Shown: positions 9,452-17,470 of the stretch, one piece after another
How the letters are laid out: every line of letters starts with the position of its first letter
Numbering within the stretch: the first letter of the stretch is position 1
Origin: Limnohabitans sp.
GTDB lineage: Bacteria > Pseudomonadota > Gammaproteobacteria > Burkholderiales > Burkholderiaceae_C
Reading direction: 5' to 3'
NCBI GenBank assembly: GCA_030158125.1
Contig: JAOATL010000014.1
Coordinates: forward strand, 1 to 64,000
DNA length: 64,000 nt
The notes under the pieces: generated by a model
What the model was told of the DNA's origin: nothing
Database searches by the model: none
The model's input: the letters and a program-made list of their open reading frames with translations, nothing else
Made by a program: the position numbers and the translations under genes

Positions 9452-9480
9452 ATTCTAGGTCTTATAGAAGACCATTGAAA
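9452..9480 (-). promoter_or_regulatory. Candidate aceA promoter overlapped by an operator
   Basis: On the minus strand TTTCAA (9480-9475) and TAGAAT (9457-9452) are separated by exactly 17 bp. The -10 is good and the -35 weak, as expected of a regulated promoter. The predicted RNA start lies near 9445, about 60 bases before the ATG. The palindrome at 9458-9473 fills almost the whole spacer. Confidence 0.5.
9458..9473. promoter_or_regulatory. Palindromic operator 1 of aceA
   Basis: GGTCTTATAGAAGACC: 6-bp arms GGTCTT/AAGACC around a 4-bp centre. It lies between the candidate -35 and -10 boxes, where a bound protein would block RNA polymerase. It shares GTCTTAT with the second palindrome 30 bp away. 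The regulator is unknown and is not encoded next door. Confidence 0.6.
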
Positions 9481-9487
9481 TATCTTA

Positions 9488-9503
9488 TGTCTTATATAAG
9501 ACA
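9488..9503. promoter_or_regulatory. Palindromic operator 2 of aceA
   Basis: TGTCTTATATAAGACA is a perfect 16-bp palindrome just upstream of the candidate -35 box. Its centre is 30 bp from that of operator 1, about three helical turns, so two dimers could bind the same face of the DNA and cooperate. Confidence 0.65.
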
Positions 9504-9748
9504 AATATTTTTACATTGAAAAACATATACTTACACGAGACATTTCTCATTGCAAAATATCATCTCTCATATTGAGAAATAATATTGCGGCGCAACATGT
9601 TGAAATTCCGCATTATGGAAATCAATTTCGAGAATGGAAATGCTTCAAGCACACAAGACAACACACCAAGGGCAAAGACAAATCAATCAGTGCCTTTCAT
9701 TCGAGAGGGATATCTACAACAGCAAGGGTAAAAAAACTCATCTTCCCC
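9504..9748. other. Non-coding gap between aceA and the SWIB gene
   Basis: Part of the 9384-9839 gap, the only stretch above 300 bp without a gene. It is more AT-rich than its neighbours. It holds two further short inverted repeats, TCTCATATTGAGA near 9564-9576 and TTGCGGCGCAA near 9587-9597, which may be regulator sites. A 73-codon reading frame at 9572-9793 has no recognisable domain and no ribosome site and is taken as chance. I see no tRNA-like or other known RNA. Confidence 0.6.
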
Positions 9749-9777
9749 TTGGAAACCTGTGCTTTCTCCAGTAGCAT
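9749..9777 (+). promoter_or_regulatory. Candidate promoter of the SWIB gene
   Basis: TTGGAA (9749-9754) and TAGCAT (9772-9777) with a 17-bp spacer, about 60 bp before the start codon. Each box matches four of six consensus positions. The predicted leader contains an 8-bp hairpin CAGCCGGA/TCCGGCTG at 9783-9808 and an AAGGA ribosome site 8 bases before the ATG. Confidence 0.4.
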
Positions 9778-9839
9778 CCGCTCAGCCGGATAAATAAGTT
9801 TCCGGCTGCGAACCAACTTCCGACTTAAGGAATTTCAAA

Positions 9840-10274
9840 ATGGCAACTGCAAAAAAAACCCCGGCAAAAAAAGCTGCTCCTGCAAAAAAGGCAGCACCCG
9901 CCAAAAAACCCGTAGCTAAAAAAGCAGCGCCTGCTAAAAAAGCAGCGCCTGCTAAGAAAGCTGCACCCGCAAAGAAAGCTGCACCAGCCAAAAAGCCTGT
10001 AGCCAAAAAAGCCCCTGCTAAAAAGCGCACACCCAACGCAGCGTTCATGAAAGCATTGACACCTAGTGCCGCATTGGCAGCTGTGGTGGGTGCAGCCCCC
10101 CTGCCACGTACGGAAGTCGTGAGCAAGTTGTGGGTTTACATCAAGAAAAACAACCTGCAAGACAAAGTCAACAAGCGCAACATCAACGCTGATGACAAAC
10201 TCAAGGCAGTCTTTGGCAAAGCCCAAGTCAGCATGTTCGAGATGGCCGGCCTGATCGGCAAGCACTTGAAGTAA
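9840..10274 (+). CDS. SWIB-domain protein with histone H1-like lysine/alanine tail
   Basis: 144 residues in two parts. Residues 1-65 are a low-complexity basic tail made of AAPAKK and PVAKK units, like the C-terminal tail of histone H1, expected to bind DNA non-specifically. Residues 66-144 are a SWIB/MDM2-type domain (LPRTEVVSKLWVYIKKNNLQ, NINADDKLKAVFG, FEMAGLIGKHL), a fold first known from eukaryotic chromatin remodelling. Such fusions are known in Betaproteobacteria and Chlamydiae as nucleoid-associated proteins, but their role is poorly defined. It is a single gene between a good ribosome site and a strong terminator. Confidence 0.9.
   Translation: MATAKKTPAKKAAPAKKAAPAKKPVAKKAAPAKKAAPAKKAAPAKKAAPAKKPVAKKAPAKKRTPNAAFMKALTPSAALAAVVGAAPLPRTEVVSKLWVYIKKNNLQDKVNKRNINADDKLKAVFGKAQVSMFEMAGLIGKHLK
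9915..9995 (+). repeat. 18-bp tandem repeat coding AAPAKK
   Basis: Four consecutive AAPAKK units (residues 29-52). The DNA copies at 9915-9932 and 9933-9950 are identical (GCTAAAAAAGCAGCGCCT); the next two differ at a few third positions. Identical adjacent copies are prone to slippage, so tail length may vary between strains. Confidence 0.85.
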
Positions 10275-10291
10275 TTCTTTGCTTCTCGAAT

Positions 10292-10320
10292 AAAAAAAGC
10301 CGGGTCACCCCGGCTTTTTT
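10292..10320. terminator. Bidirectional intrinsic terminator
   Basis: GCCGGG / CCCGGC stem (10299-10304, 10309-10314) with loop TCAC, flanked by A and T runs of at least six bases. It ends the SWIB transcript on the plus strand and, by symmetry, the ThDP-enzyme transcript on the minus strand, whose stop codon touches it. Confidence 0.85.
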
Positions 10321-12074
10321 TATGTCTTTGACTTCAAGGCGTTTTGCGTAATGGCCGACAAAGTACCCCGTGTAGTGATCACTTCCGGATCCAGCATGAT
10401 TTCAATCAAAGTGCCCTTCTCTCCCTTGAGGGCCTCAAGCAACGCAGGCTCGAACTCTTCTGTTCGCGAAATTCGGATGCCTTCATAACCATAGGCCTTG
10501 GCCAAATTGGCAAAGTGCGGATTGTTCAAATTCGAACCCATGTTGTGCGTCGGGAACTCTCGCTCTTGATGCATGCGAATGGTGCCATACATGCCGTTGT
10601 TCAACAGCACCACAATCGATTTTGCACCGTGTTGTGACGCGGTTGCCAGCTCTTGGCCATTCATCAAAAAATCGCCGTCGCCAGCAATGGTGAAGACAAC
10701 ACGCTTGGACAGAATAGCTGCAGCAACACCCGCCGGCACGCCATAGCCCATGGCCCCTACAGTCGGCGCCAGTTGCGTTTTGTATCCTTTGCTCAGACCA
10801 TGGTGTTGGTAGTAACGGTGCACCCAGCTGGCAAAGTTACCGGCGCCATTGGTCAATACCGCGTTTTCCGGCAAATGACGCTGCAAGGCAGCCACCACTT
10901 CCGGCATGTTGACCAAGCCTTTGGCGCTGTCTTGCGTCAATCCAACAAGCGACTGAGGCTGTATGTTGGCCACATAGTCTGCGTTAGCTTGTGACGCCCA
11001 ATCGGCCCAGGGTACTGAGGGTGGTGCCGTCAAAACTTCAAGACTTCTGGCCGCCGCATTCATGGTGGCACAAATGGCCAAATCTGCTGCGTAAACCCGG
11101 TTGAGCTCTTCGGCACTGGCATGGATGTGAATTAATTTTTGCTTAGGCTTGGGCACTTCCAGCAGGGTGTACCCACTGGTGGTCATCTCCCCCAATCGAG
11201 GGCCAATGGCCAAAATTAAATCGCTGTCCTTGATGCGTTGTGACAATTTGGGGTTAATGCCAATGCCCACATCACCCGCATACAACGGATGAAAATTGTC
11301 AAAGGTGTCTTGGAATCGAAAGGCATTGCCCACAGGCAATTGCCAGTTCTCGGCAAATCTTTGGAGTGCTTGCGCCGCCTGAGGCGTCCAGCCCCCACCG
11401 CCAGCAATTACAAAGGGGCGCTTGGCCGCCAACAGCATTTCTCGCATTTGACGCAGGCTACCAGGATCACTCCAGGCCTCTACAGGCTCCAGCTTAGGCA
11501 AGGGTTTGGCGGTAACCTCGTGCGTCAACATGTCCTCGGGCAAGACCAGAACAACAGGACCGGGCCGGCCATTCATGGCTGTGGCAAACGCACGCGCAAC
11601 GTATTCCGGAATTCGCTTGGCATCATCAATGCGCTCCACGCGCTTGGCCATGCCCTTGGTGCTTGGGCCAAAGAAAGAACAAAAATCGACCTCTTGGAAG
11701 GCTTCTCGGTCGCGCGTGTCGGTAGCGACATCGCCCACAAACAAAACCATGGGCGTAGAGTCTTGAAACGCCGTGTGAACGCCGATCGACGCATTGGTGG
11801 CACCGGGCCCACGGGTGACAAAACAAACGCCCGGACGACCTGTCAAACGGCCCTGCGCATCGGCCATGAAGGCTGCGCCGCCCTCTTGGCGACAAGTGAC
11901 GAATTGAATTTGGTCTTGGTATTTGTGAAAACCATCTAGGACGGCCAGGTAACTTTCACCTGGCACCCCAAAGGCATGTGTCACGCCTTGTGCGACCAGA
12001 CACTCCACCAACAAATGCCCCCCCATTTGAGGGGTGGCACAGGTTTCATTCGTTTTGTCGTTTTGATTGCTCAT
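10320..12074 (-). CDS. Thiamine diphosphate-dependent enzyme, acetolactate synthase-like
   Basis: 584 residues with the three domains of the ThDP decarboxylase/synthase family: an N-terminal PYR domain with the catalytic glutamate (CRQEGGAAFMADAQGR), a central domain, and a C-terminal PP domain with the ThDP/Mg motif GDGDF followed by NNGMYGT. It resembles the large subunit of acetolactate synthase and related enzymes (oxalyl-CoA decarboxylase, glyoxylate carboligase, benzoylformate decarboxylase). No regulatory small subunit (ilvH/N) is adjacent, so a role in branched-chain synthesis is unlikely from context. The substrate is not determined. The ATG at 12074 fits the family N-terminus better than a non-ATG start at 12092. 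Confidence 0.85.
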   Translation of the reverse strand: MSNQNDKTNETCATPQMGGHLLVECLVAQGVTHAFGVPGESYLAVLDGFHKYQDQIQFVTCRQEGGAAFMADAQGRLTGRPGVCFVTRGPGATNASIGVHTAFQDSTPMVLFVGDVATDTRDREAFQEVDFCSFFGPSTKGMAKRVERIDDAKRIPEYVARAFATAMNGRPGPVVLVLPEDMLTHEVTAKPLPKLEPVEAWSDPGSLRQMREMLLAAKRPFVIAGGGGWTPQAAQALQRFAENWQLPVGNAFRFQDTFDNFHPLYAGDVGIGINPKLSQRIKDSDLILAIGPRLGEMTTSGYTLLEVPKPKQKLIHIHASAEELNRVYAADLAICATMNAAARSLEVLTAPPSVPWADWASQANADYVANIQPQSLVGLTQDSAKGLVNMPEVVAALQRHLPENAVLTNGAGNFASWVHRYYQHHGLSKGYKTQLAPTVGAMGYGVPAGVAAAILSKRVVFTIAGDGDFLMNGQELATASQHGAKSIVVLLNNGMYGTIRMHQEREFPTHNMGSNLNNPHFANLAKAYGYEGIRISRTEEFEPALLEALKGEKGTLIEIMLDPEVITTRGTLSAITQNALKSKT

Positions 12075-12136
12075 ACGGCCTCTTGTGATCAAGGCCGCAT
12101 GATACTTTCAAAGCCAAATACAAACGCGATCTCAGG

Positions 12137-14743
12137 TCACTTTGAGCTCACCACTCTGTCAAATTTAAAGACACCTGGCGCATTGACTGGGTCGACATCG
12201 ACAGGAATGACAGACTTTGGCAAAAACTTGCCTTCGAGCAGCAGTTTAGACAGCGGATTCTCAATCCGTTGCTGGACAGCGCGTTTCAATGGCCGCGCAC
12301 CAAATACAGGATCGAATCCAACTTTGGCCAACTCTGCCAATGCAGCAGCGGAAACCTCGAGATGCAAATCCATCTTGGCCAACCGAGCCGACAAAACCTG
12401 CAATTGAATTTTGGCAATCGATTCGATGTGTTTGGCATCCAAACTGTGGAAGACCACGGTCTCATCAATGCGATTCAAAAATTCTGGCCGGAAATGATTC
12501 TTCAATTCGCCCCAAACAGCTTCTTTGACATCCTCATTGGATTCACCCACCATGGCTTGAATCAGGTGCGAACCAATGTTGGATGTCATCACAATCACAG
12601 TATTTTTAAAGTCTACTGTGCGCCCTTGGCCATCGGTCAGACGGCCGTCGTCCAGTACTTGCAACAGCACGTTAAAAACATCGGGATGGGCTTTTTCCAC
12701 CTCGTCAAGGAGCAACACTGCGTAAGGCTTTCTGCGCACCGCCTCTGTCAAATAGCCACCTTCTTCGTAACCCACATAACCAGGCGGCGCGCCAATGAGG
12801 CGAGCCACCGAATGTTTCTCCATGAACTCACTCATGTCGATTCGAATGAGATGGTCTTCACTGTCAAACAAGAAGCCTGCCAGGGCCTTGCACAACTCTG
12901 TTTTACCAACACCCGTTGGCCCAAGGAACAAGAAAGATCCTGTGGGTCTTTGCGGATCGGACAAACCTGAGCGTGAACGTCGAATGGCATGAGACACCGC
13001 AGCAATAGCTTCGTTTTGACCAACCACGCGCTCATGCAACTTGACTTCCATTTGAAGCAGTTTTTCGCGCTCGCCCTGCATCATTTTGGAGACAGGAATA
13101 CCTGTCGCGCGACTCACCACTTCTGCAATTTCTTCTGCCCCCACTTGCGTGCGCAACAGCCGCGGCGCGGAACCCGCAACTGGATTCAATTCCTTGGCTT
13201 GTGTTTCGAACAGAAGTTTTTCAAGCTCAGGCAATTTGCCGTACTGCAATTCGGCCACTTTGTTGAAGTCGCCTTTTCGAGTGAGCTCTTCAATTTGCTG
13301 ACGCAACTGGTCAATTTTTTCTCGAACGTTTTGACTGCCCTGCGCTTGTGCTTTTTCTGTCTTCCAGACCTCTTCCAAATCGGCTGCTTCTTTTTTGAGC
13401 GAGACGATTTCCTCTTCAATCAGGCCTAAGCGCTTTTGCGACGCCTCATCGGTTTCTTTTTTAACCGCTTCTCGTTCAATCTGCAACTGAATCAAACGAC
13501 GATCAAGCTTGTCAATGACTTCGGGTTTGGAGTCAATTTCAATTTTGATTTTGGATGCGGCCTCATCGATCAAGTCGATCGCCTTGTCAGGCAAGAAACG
13601 ATCCGTGATGTAGCGGTGACTGAGTTCGGCAGCGGCCACGATGGCTGGATCGGTAATGTCAACGCCATGGTGAATTTCGTACTTCTCTTGCAAGCCGCGC
13701 AAGATGGCAATGGTGGCCTCCACACTGGGCTCGCCCACCAAGATCTTTTGAAAGCGACGCTCCAATGCCGCATCTTTCTCAATGTACTTTCGATACTCGT
13801 CCAATGTTGTGGCGCCCACGCAGTGCAACTCCCCCCGTGCCAACGCCGGTTTGAGCATGTTCCCGGCATCCATGGCGCCTTCTGCCTTGCCAGCCCCGAC
13901 CATGGTGTGCAATTCATCGATGAAAACGATGGTTTGACCTTCGTCTTTGGCAAGCTCGTTCAGCACCGATTTGAGGCGCTCTTCAAATTCACCGCGAAAC
14001 TTGGCACCCGCCAACAACGATGCCATGTCCAAAGACAAGACACGTTTACCTTTTAACGAATCGGGCACTTCGCCCGCAACTATGCGCTGAGCCAACCCCT
14101 CCACAATGGCAGTCTTGCCCACGCCAGGTTCTCCAATGAGAACTGGATTGTTTTTGGTACGGCGCTGCAAGACTTGAATGGCTCTGCGAATTTCATCGTC
14201 ACGACCAATTACAGGGTCGAGCTTGCCCATGCGAGCTCGCTCTGTCAGGTCTAGACAATACTTTTTCAAAGATTCTCGTTGCCCTTCGGCTTCTGCACTG
14301 TTCACGTTTTGTCCTCCACGTACTGCATCGACAGCAGTTTCTAAACTTTGACGACTCAAACCTGCAGCCTTTGCGCTGCGGGCCAATTCTGACTTGCTGT
14401 CGGTCAGGGCCAACAAAAAGAGTTCGCTGGCGACAAAAGAGTCGCCTCGTTTCAAGGATTCTTTTTCAGCAGCCTGCAACAACTTGACCAAGTCTGGGCC
14501 TACTTGAACTTGGTCTTGTCCTGTCACTTGCGGCAGGCGCTCAACTGCCGTGGTGGCTGTTGACAGCAATGCGTTGATGTTCACGCCCGCCCTTTGCAAC
14601 AGTGCTTTGGGGCCATCTTGCTGTTGTAGCATGGCCAACAAAACGTGCGCAGGGTCAATGTATGCATGGTCTTTGCCCAAAGCCAAGCTTTGAGCATCAC
14701 CGAGTGCCTCTTGAAATTTGGTGGTTAGTTTGTCAATTCGCAT
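12137..14743 (-). CDS. clpB: ATP-dependent chaperone ClpB
   Basis: 868 residues, full length. ClpB is a hexameric AAA+ disaggregase working with DnaK/DnaJ/GrpE. In order: an N-terminal Clp repeat domain (1-145), NBD1 with Walker A GEPGVGKT (about 205), the long charged coiled-coil middle domain (about 405-530, many E/K/Q) that docks DnaK, and NBD2 with GPTGVGKT (about 605) and Walker [11 protein letters not shown], then the D2 small domain. The ATG at 14743 has AGGAG 6 bases upstream. A sigma-32-like promoter lies directly before it. Confidence 0.98.
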   Translation of the reverse strand: MRIDKLTTKFQEALGDAQSLALGKDHAYIDPAHVLLAMLQQQDGPKALLQRAGVNINALLSTATTAVERLPQVTGQDQVQVGPDLVKLLQAAEKESLKRGDSFVASELFLLALTDSKSELARSAKAAGLSRQSLETAVDAVRGGQNVNSAEAEGQRESLKKYCLDLTERARMGKLDPVIGRDDEIRRAIQVLQRRTKNNPVLIGEPGVGKTAIVEGLAQRIVAGEVPDSLKGKRVLSLDMASLLAGAKFRGEFEERLKSVLNELAKDEGQTIVFIDELHTMVGAGKAEGAMDAGNMLKPALARGELHCVGATTLDEYRKYIEKDAALERRFQKILVGEPSVEATIAILRGLQEKYEIHHGVDITDPAIVAAAELSHRYITDRFLPDKAIDLIDEAASKIKIEIDSKPEVIDKLDRRLIQLQIEREAVKKETDEASQKRLGLIEEEIVSLKKEAADLEEVWKTEKAQAQGSQNVREKIDQLRQQIEELTRKGDFNKVAELQYGKLPELEKLLFETQAKELNPVAGSAPRLLRTQVGAEEIAEVVSRATGIPVSKMMQGEREKLLQMEVKLHERVVGQNEAIAAVSHAIRRSRSGLSDPQRPTGSFLFLGPTGVGKTELCKALAGFLFDSEDHLIRIDMSEFMEKHSVARLIGAPPGYVGYEEGGYLTEAVRRKPYAVLLLDEVEKAHPDVFNVLLQVLDDGRLTDGQGRTVDFKNTVIVMTSNIGSHLIQAMVGESNEDVKEAVWGELKNHFRPEFLNRIDETVVFHSLDAKHIESIAKIQLQVLSARLAKMDLHLEVSAAALAELAKVGFDPVFGARPLKRAVQQRIENPLSKLLLEGKFLPKSVIPVDVDPVNAPGVFKFDRVVSSK

Positions 14744-14764
14744 CTGAATCTCCTATTGACTTCC

Positions 14765-14793
14765 ATTTTGGGCCGATGTGGCTATTTTTCAAG
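14765..14793 (-). promoter_or_regulatory. Sigma-32 type heat-shock promoter of clpB
   Basis: On the minus strand CTTGAAA (14793-14787) is a perfect sigma-32 -35 element. After a 14-bp spacer comes CCCAAAAT (14772-14765), a partial match to CCCCATNT. The predicted RNA start leaves only about 14 bases before the clpB ATG, just enough for AGGAG. Confidence 0.6.
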
Positions 14794-14844
14794 AGGCGGT
14801 GCAAATTGAGTACTTCCCGCAGCCAGACCACCTAGAATGCTCAT

Positions 14845-15396
14845 ATGAACATTCACCAAATGTCAGTCCAATATGACGAGCGTCAAGATCGCATGGCCCT
14901 GCGGGTGAGCAATCAAGACAGTCAAGAATTCCGACTATGGCTTACGCGGGCCATGACCTTGCGTTTGCTGCCCCATTTGCAGGCGTCTGTGGTGCAACTG
15001 GAAGCCAGAGACCCTCAAGTCATGGCCACCGACACGACGGCTCAGCAAATGTTGGCCGAACTCAAACGCGAGAACTTCTTGTCGCAAGCTGATTTTTCAA
15101 CGCCGTTTGTGTCGCAAAATCTCAGCCTGCCTTTAGGCCCCACACCCATGTTGGTGACAGATGTGCAATTGAACTTGCACAACAGTGGCAGTTTGAATTT
15201 GCTGTTTCAAGACAAAAGTGGTGAGAATGCCAGTGGTGCATCTTGCGAATTCAACCTGCAAGCCGCTTTGTTGCATGGTTTGCTGCATCTCATTGAACAA
15301 GCCCTGAAAAAGGCCCAGTGGCAACAACCCGACTTCTCACAACGCCCAGACAATTTGGACGCCTCAAACACCGAGCGTCCTACTTATCAACACTGA
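14845..15396 (+). CDS. Conserved hypothetical protein beside clpB and moaE
   Basis: 183 residues, no signal peptide or membrane segment. The N-terminus has a YDERQDRMALRV-x-EFRLWLTRAM pattern; the middle is mixed alpha/beta and the tail (about 160-183) is polar and probably disordered. I do not recognise a named domain. It has its own strand orientation, divergent from clpB and convergent with moaE. I recall similar short proteins with an LWLTR stretch in other Burkholderiales, but cannot check this. An alternative start at the in-frame ATG 14860 is possible; the ribosome site is weak. Confidence 0.75.
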   Translation: MNIHQMSVQYDERQDRMALRVSNQDSQEFRLWLTRAMTLRLLPHLQASVVQLEARDPQVMATDTTAQQMLAELKRENFLSQADFSTPFVSQNLSLPLGPTPMLVTDVQLNLHNSGSLNLLFQDKSGENASGASCEFNLQAALLHGLLHLIEQALKKAQWQQPDFSQRPDNLDASNTERPTYQH

Positions 15397-15453
15397 CGTA
15401 ACACAGCGATCGTTAGATAAACGCAGTCCAAGCGCCTGCAATGAGGGTCAGAC

Positions 15454-15942
15454 TTAGGCGTTGCGCGATTGAATACCCCAGCGAGCCAGGGCCGCATCGT
15501 CGCTTACCCGCGCATCCACCCATTGTGCGCCTTCGGGTGTTTCTTCTTTTTTCCAAAATGGCGCTTGCGTTTTGAGATAGTCCATCAAAAATTCGCAGGC
15601 CTTGAAACTTTCCCCTCGGTGAGCAGACGTCACTGCCACCATCACAATTTGATCGGCCGGTTTTAATTCACCGACCCGGTGAATCACCTTGGCTTGATAA
15701 AAATCAAACCGCTGATGTGCCTCGTCAATCATGGCTTCAATCGACAATTCGGTCATGCCTGAGTAGTGCTCCAATGTCATGGACACCACTTCATCAAGGG
15801 CTTTGCCTGTGAGCATTCGCGTGTCTCGAACCGTTCCAACGAATGAACAAATAGCGCCCACTCTTAAATCTTGGGCGCGCAACTGTGACAGCACATCTGC
15901 CACATTGAAATCTTCCGTCTGAATGATGACACGTGTCGACAT
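15454..15942 (-). CDS. moaE: Molybdopterin synthase catalytic subunit MoaE
   Basis: 162 residues. MoaE with thiocarboxylated MoaD inserts two sulfurs into cyclic pyranopterin monophosphate to make molybdopterin. Seen: FVGTVRD near the N-terminus, LEHYSGMTE, IHRVGELKPADQIVMVAV, and the basic AHRGESFKACEFLMDYLKTQAPFWKKE active-site region with its conserved lysines. It starts 4 bases after the moaD stop, and moaD overlaps moeA, so moeA-moaD-moaE is one translation-coupled unit. Confidence 0.96.
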   Translation of the reverse strand: MSTRVIIQTEDFNVADVLSQLRAQDLRVGAICSFVGTVRDTRMLTGKALDEVVSMTLEHYSGMTELSIEAMIDEAHQRFDFYQAKVIHRVGELKPADQIVMVAVTSAHRGESFKACEFLMDYLKTQAPFWKKEETPEGAQWVDARVSDDAALARWGIQSRNA

Positions 15943-15945
15943 GCC

Positions 15946-16194
15946 TCAACCTCCCGTAACAGGCGGAAAAAATGCCAACTCAGAATTCTCAGTCAGTGGG
16001 GCTTCCTCGTCCACCATGACCTGGTTCAACGCGATTCTGACGGCTTTTCCACGCGCTAAACTTTGGTAGTTAGCACCTTGCGCAAGCAATTGGGATCTTA
16101 ATTCGCCGACGGTTTGAGCCGACGTGGTGATCTCTTCTTGAGACTTACCAATGGACTCGCGCAATGACGCAAAGTAGCGCACGTTCAGTTTCAT
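15946..16194 (-). CDS. moaD: Molybdopterin synthase sulfur carrier subunit MoaD
   Basis: 82 residues, ubiquitin-like fold. It ends in PPVTGG, the diglycine terminus that is adenylated and thiocarboxylated. The ATG at 16194 overlaps the moeA stop as ATGA, which supports this start over a GTG three codons upstream. Full family length. Confidence 0.95.
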   Translation of the reverse strand: MKLNVRYFASLRESIGKSQEEITTSAQTVGELRSQLLAQGANYQSLARGKAVRIALNQVMVDEEAPLTENSELAFFPPVTGG

Positions 16195-17465
16195 TTCAAC
16201 CACTCAGCAAAGGGATAAAACAGAACCCAGTCACCCGATTGAATGGGCTTTGAGCCTGGGTTATCAACGACACCATCACCCCATACCAGCGACGTTAAAA
16301 CACCCGAGCTTTGGTTTTGGAACAAATCAAGACCGCCCTGATGATTGCGTTTCACACGCAAAAATTCTCGTCGCTTGTCGGGCTTGGGAAAATCAAAATG
16401 AGCTTGCAACTGATACGGTTCTGGGCGTGCAGCAGCCACCCCTTGCAATGCCAATAAAAATGGACGCACCAGCAGTTGAAATGTTACGAAGCTGGACACT
16501 GGATTACCCGGCAGACCCATGAAATAGGCCTTATTTTGAGAAGGCGCATCGCCCGAATGAACTTCGCCAAAGGCAAAAGGCTTTCCGGGCTTCATGGAGA
16601 TTTGCCATAAATTCAAACGACCCAATGCCTCGACAGCAGGCTTGACATGGTCTTCTTCACCCACAGACACTCCGCCACTGGTCAGAATCAAATCGTGATT
16701 TGATGCGGCATCTTTCATGACTTGAAGAGTTGCCTTTAAGTTATCAGGAACGATCCCTAAATCGGTCACCTCACAACCCGCACGCACCAACAATGCACGC
16801 AAGAAATATCGATTGGAGTTGTAGATGGCGCCAGGTCGCATGTCGTGCGGTGCGACATCTCCAGGCATCACCAACTCGTCACCGGTTGAGAACAAAGCCA
16901 CACGTGGGCGTTTCACCACACGGACCTGTGCTACGCCAATACTGGCGGCCAAACCCAAAGCAGCAGGGTCTAAGCGCGTTCCCCGGGCCAACACTTCAGC
17001 GCCACGCGTAACATCTTCACCACTTCTTCTAATCCATTGACCCAAGCTTGGCATCACACTGACACTGACTTCAGGTACTGAACTTGTGCCATCGACTTGC
17101 GCATCTTCTTGCATGACAACGGCATTGGCACCAGACGGAATAGGCGCACCCGTAAAGATACGCGCAGCCTCGCCCGGGTTAAGCGAGTGGCCTGTATGGC
17201 CAGCAGGGATGCGTTGTGTCACTTTCAAACGCACACCAGGCGATGTCAGATCCTCCACTCGAAGCGCGTAGCCATCCATCGACGAGTTGTCGTGTGGCGG
17301 CACCTGCAACTGCGATACCAGGGATGCAGCCAACACACGGCCATCTGCATCAAAGGTAGGCACCAACTCATGCGATGACAAGACGGCAACATCATTGAGG
17401 ACAAAGTCCAAGGCCTCGTCCAATGACATCAAGGGGGGGCGTTTGAGGACGTTGTCTGTGGCCAT
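16191..17465 (-). CDS. moeA: Molybdopterin molybdenumtransferase MoeA
   Basis: 424 residues. MoeA inserts molybdate into adenylated molybdopterin. Domain order: N-terminal MoeA region (MDGYAL; RIFTGAPIP; GANAVVMQED), the MogA-like central domain (about 185-330, with STGDEL and TSGGVSVGEEDHV), and a C-terminal beta domain. The ATG at 17465 starts 5 bases after the thrC stop and gives the usual N-terminus; a TTG at 17480 is an alternative inside thrC. Its place after hom-thrC is a common Burkholderiales arrangement without an obvious metabolic link. Confidence 0.95.
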   Translation of the reverse strand: MATDNVLKRPPLMSLDEALDFVLNDVAVLSSHELVPTFDADGRVLAASLVSQLQVPPHDNSSMDGYALRVEDLTSPGVRLKVTQRIPAGHTGHSLNPGEAARIFTGAPIPSGANAVVMQEDAQVDGTSSVPEVSVSVMPSLGQWIRRSGEDVTRGAEVLARGTRLDPAALGLAASIGVAQVRVVKRPRVALFSTGDELVMPGDVAPHDMRPGAIYNSNRYFLRALLVRAGCEVTDLGIVPDNLKATLQVMKDAASNHDLILTSGGVSVGEEDHVKPAVEALGRLNLWQISMKPGKPFAFGEVHSGDAPSQNKAYFMGLPGNPVSSFVTFQLLVRPFLLALQGVAAARPEPYQLQAHFDFPKPDKRREFLRVKRNHQGGLDLFQNQSSGVLTSLVWGDGVVDNPGSKPIQSGDWVLFYPFAEWLK

Positions 17466-17470
17466 GGCAT

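Noticed and set aside
9572..9793. 73-codon frame in the aceA-SWIB gap
   Set aside because: No ribosome site, no domain, and it overlaps the candidate SWIB promoter.
9915..9995. Possible CRISPR-like or mobile repeat
   Set aside because: Units are 18 bp, contiguous and without spacers, and they keep the reading frame of a basic protein tail.
9825..10265. Cysteine/phenylalanine-rich minus-strand frame over the SWIB gene
   Set aside because: It is the reverse reading of lysine/alanine repeats, which automatically yields C, F, L and G; no start signal.
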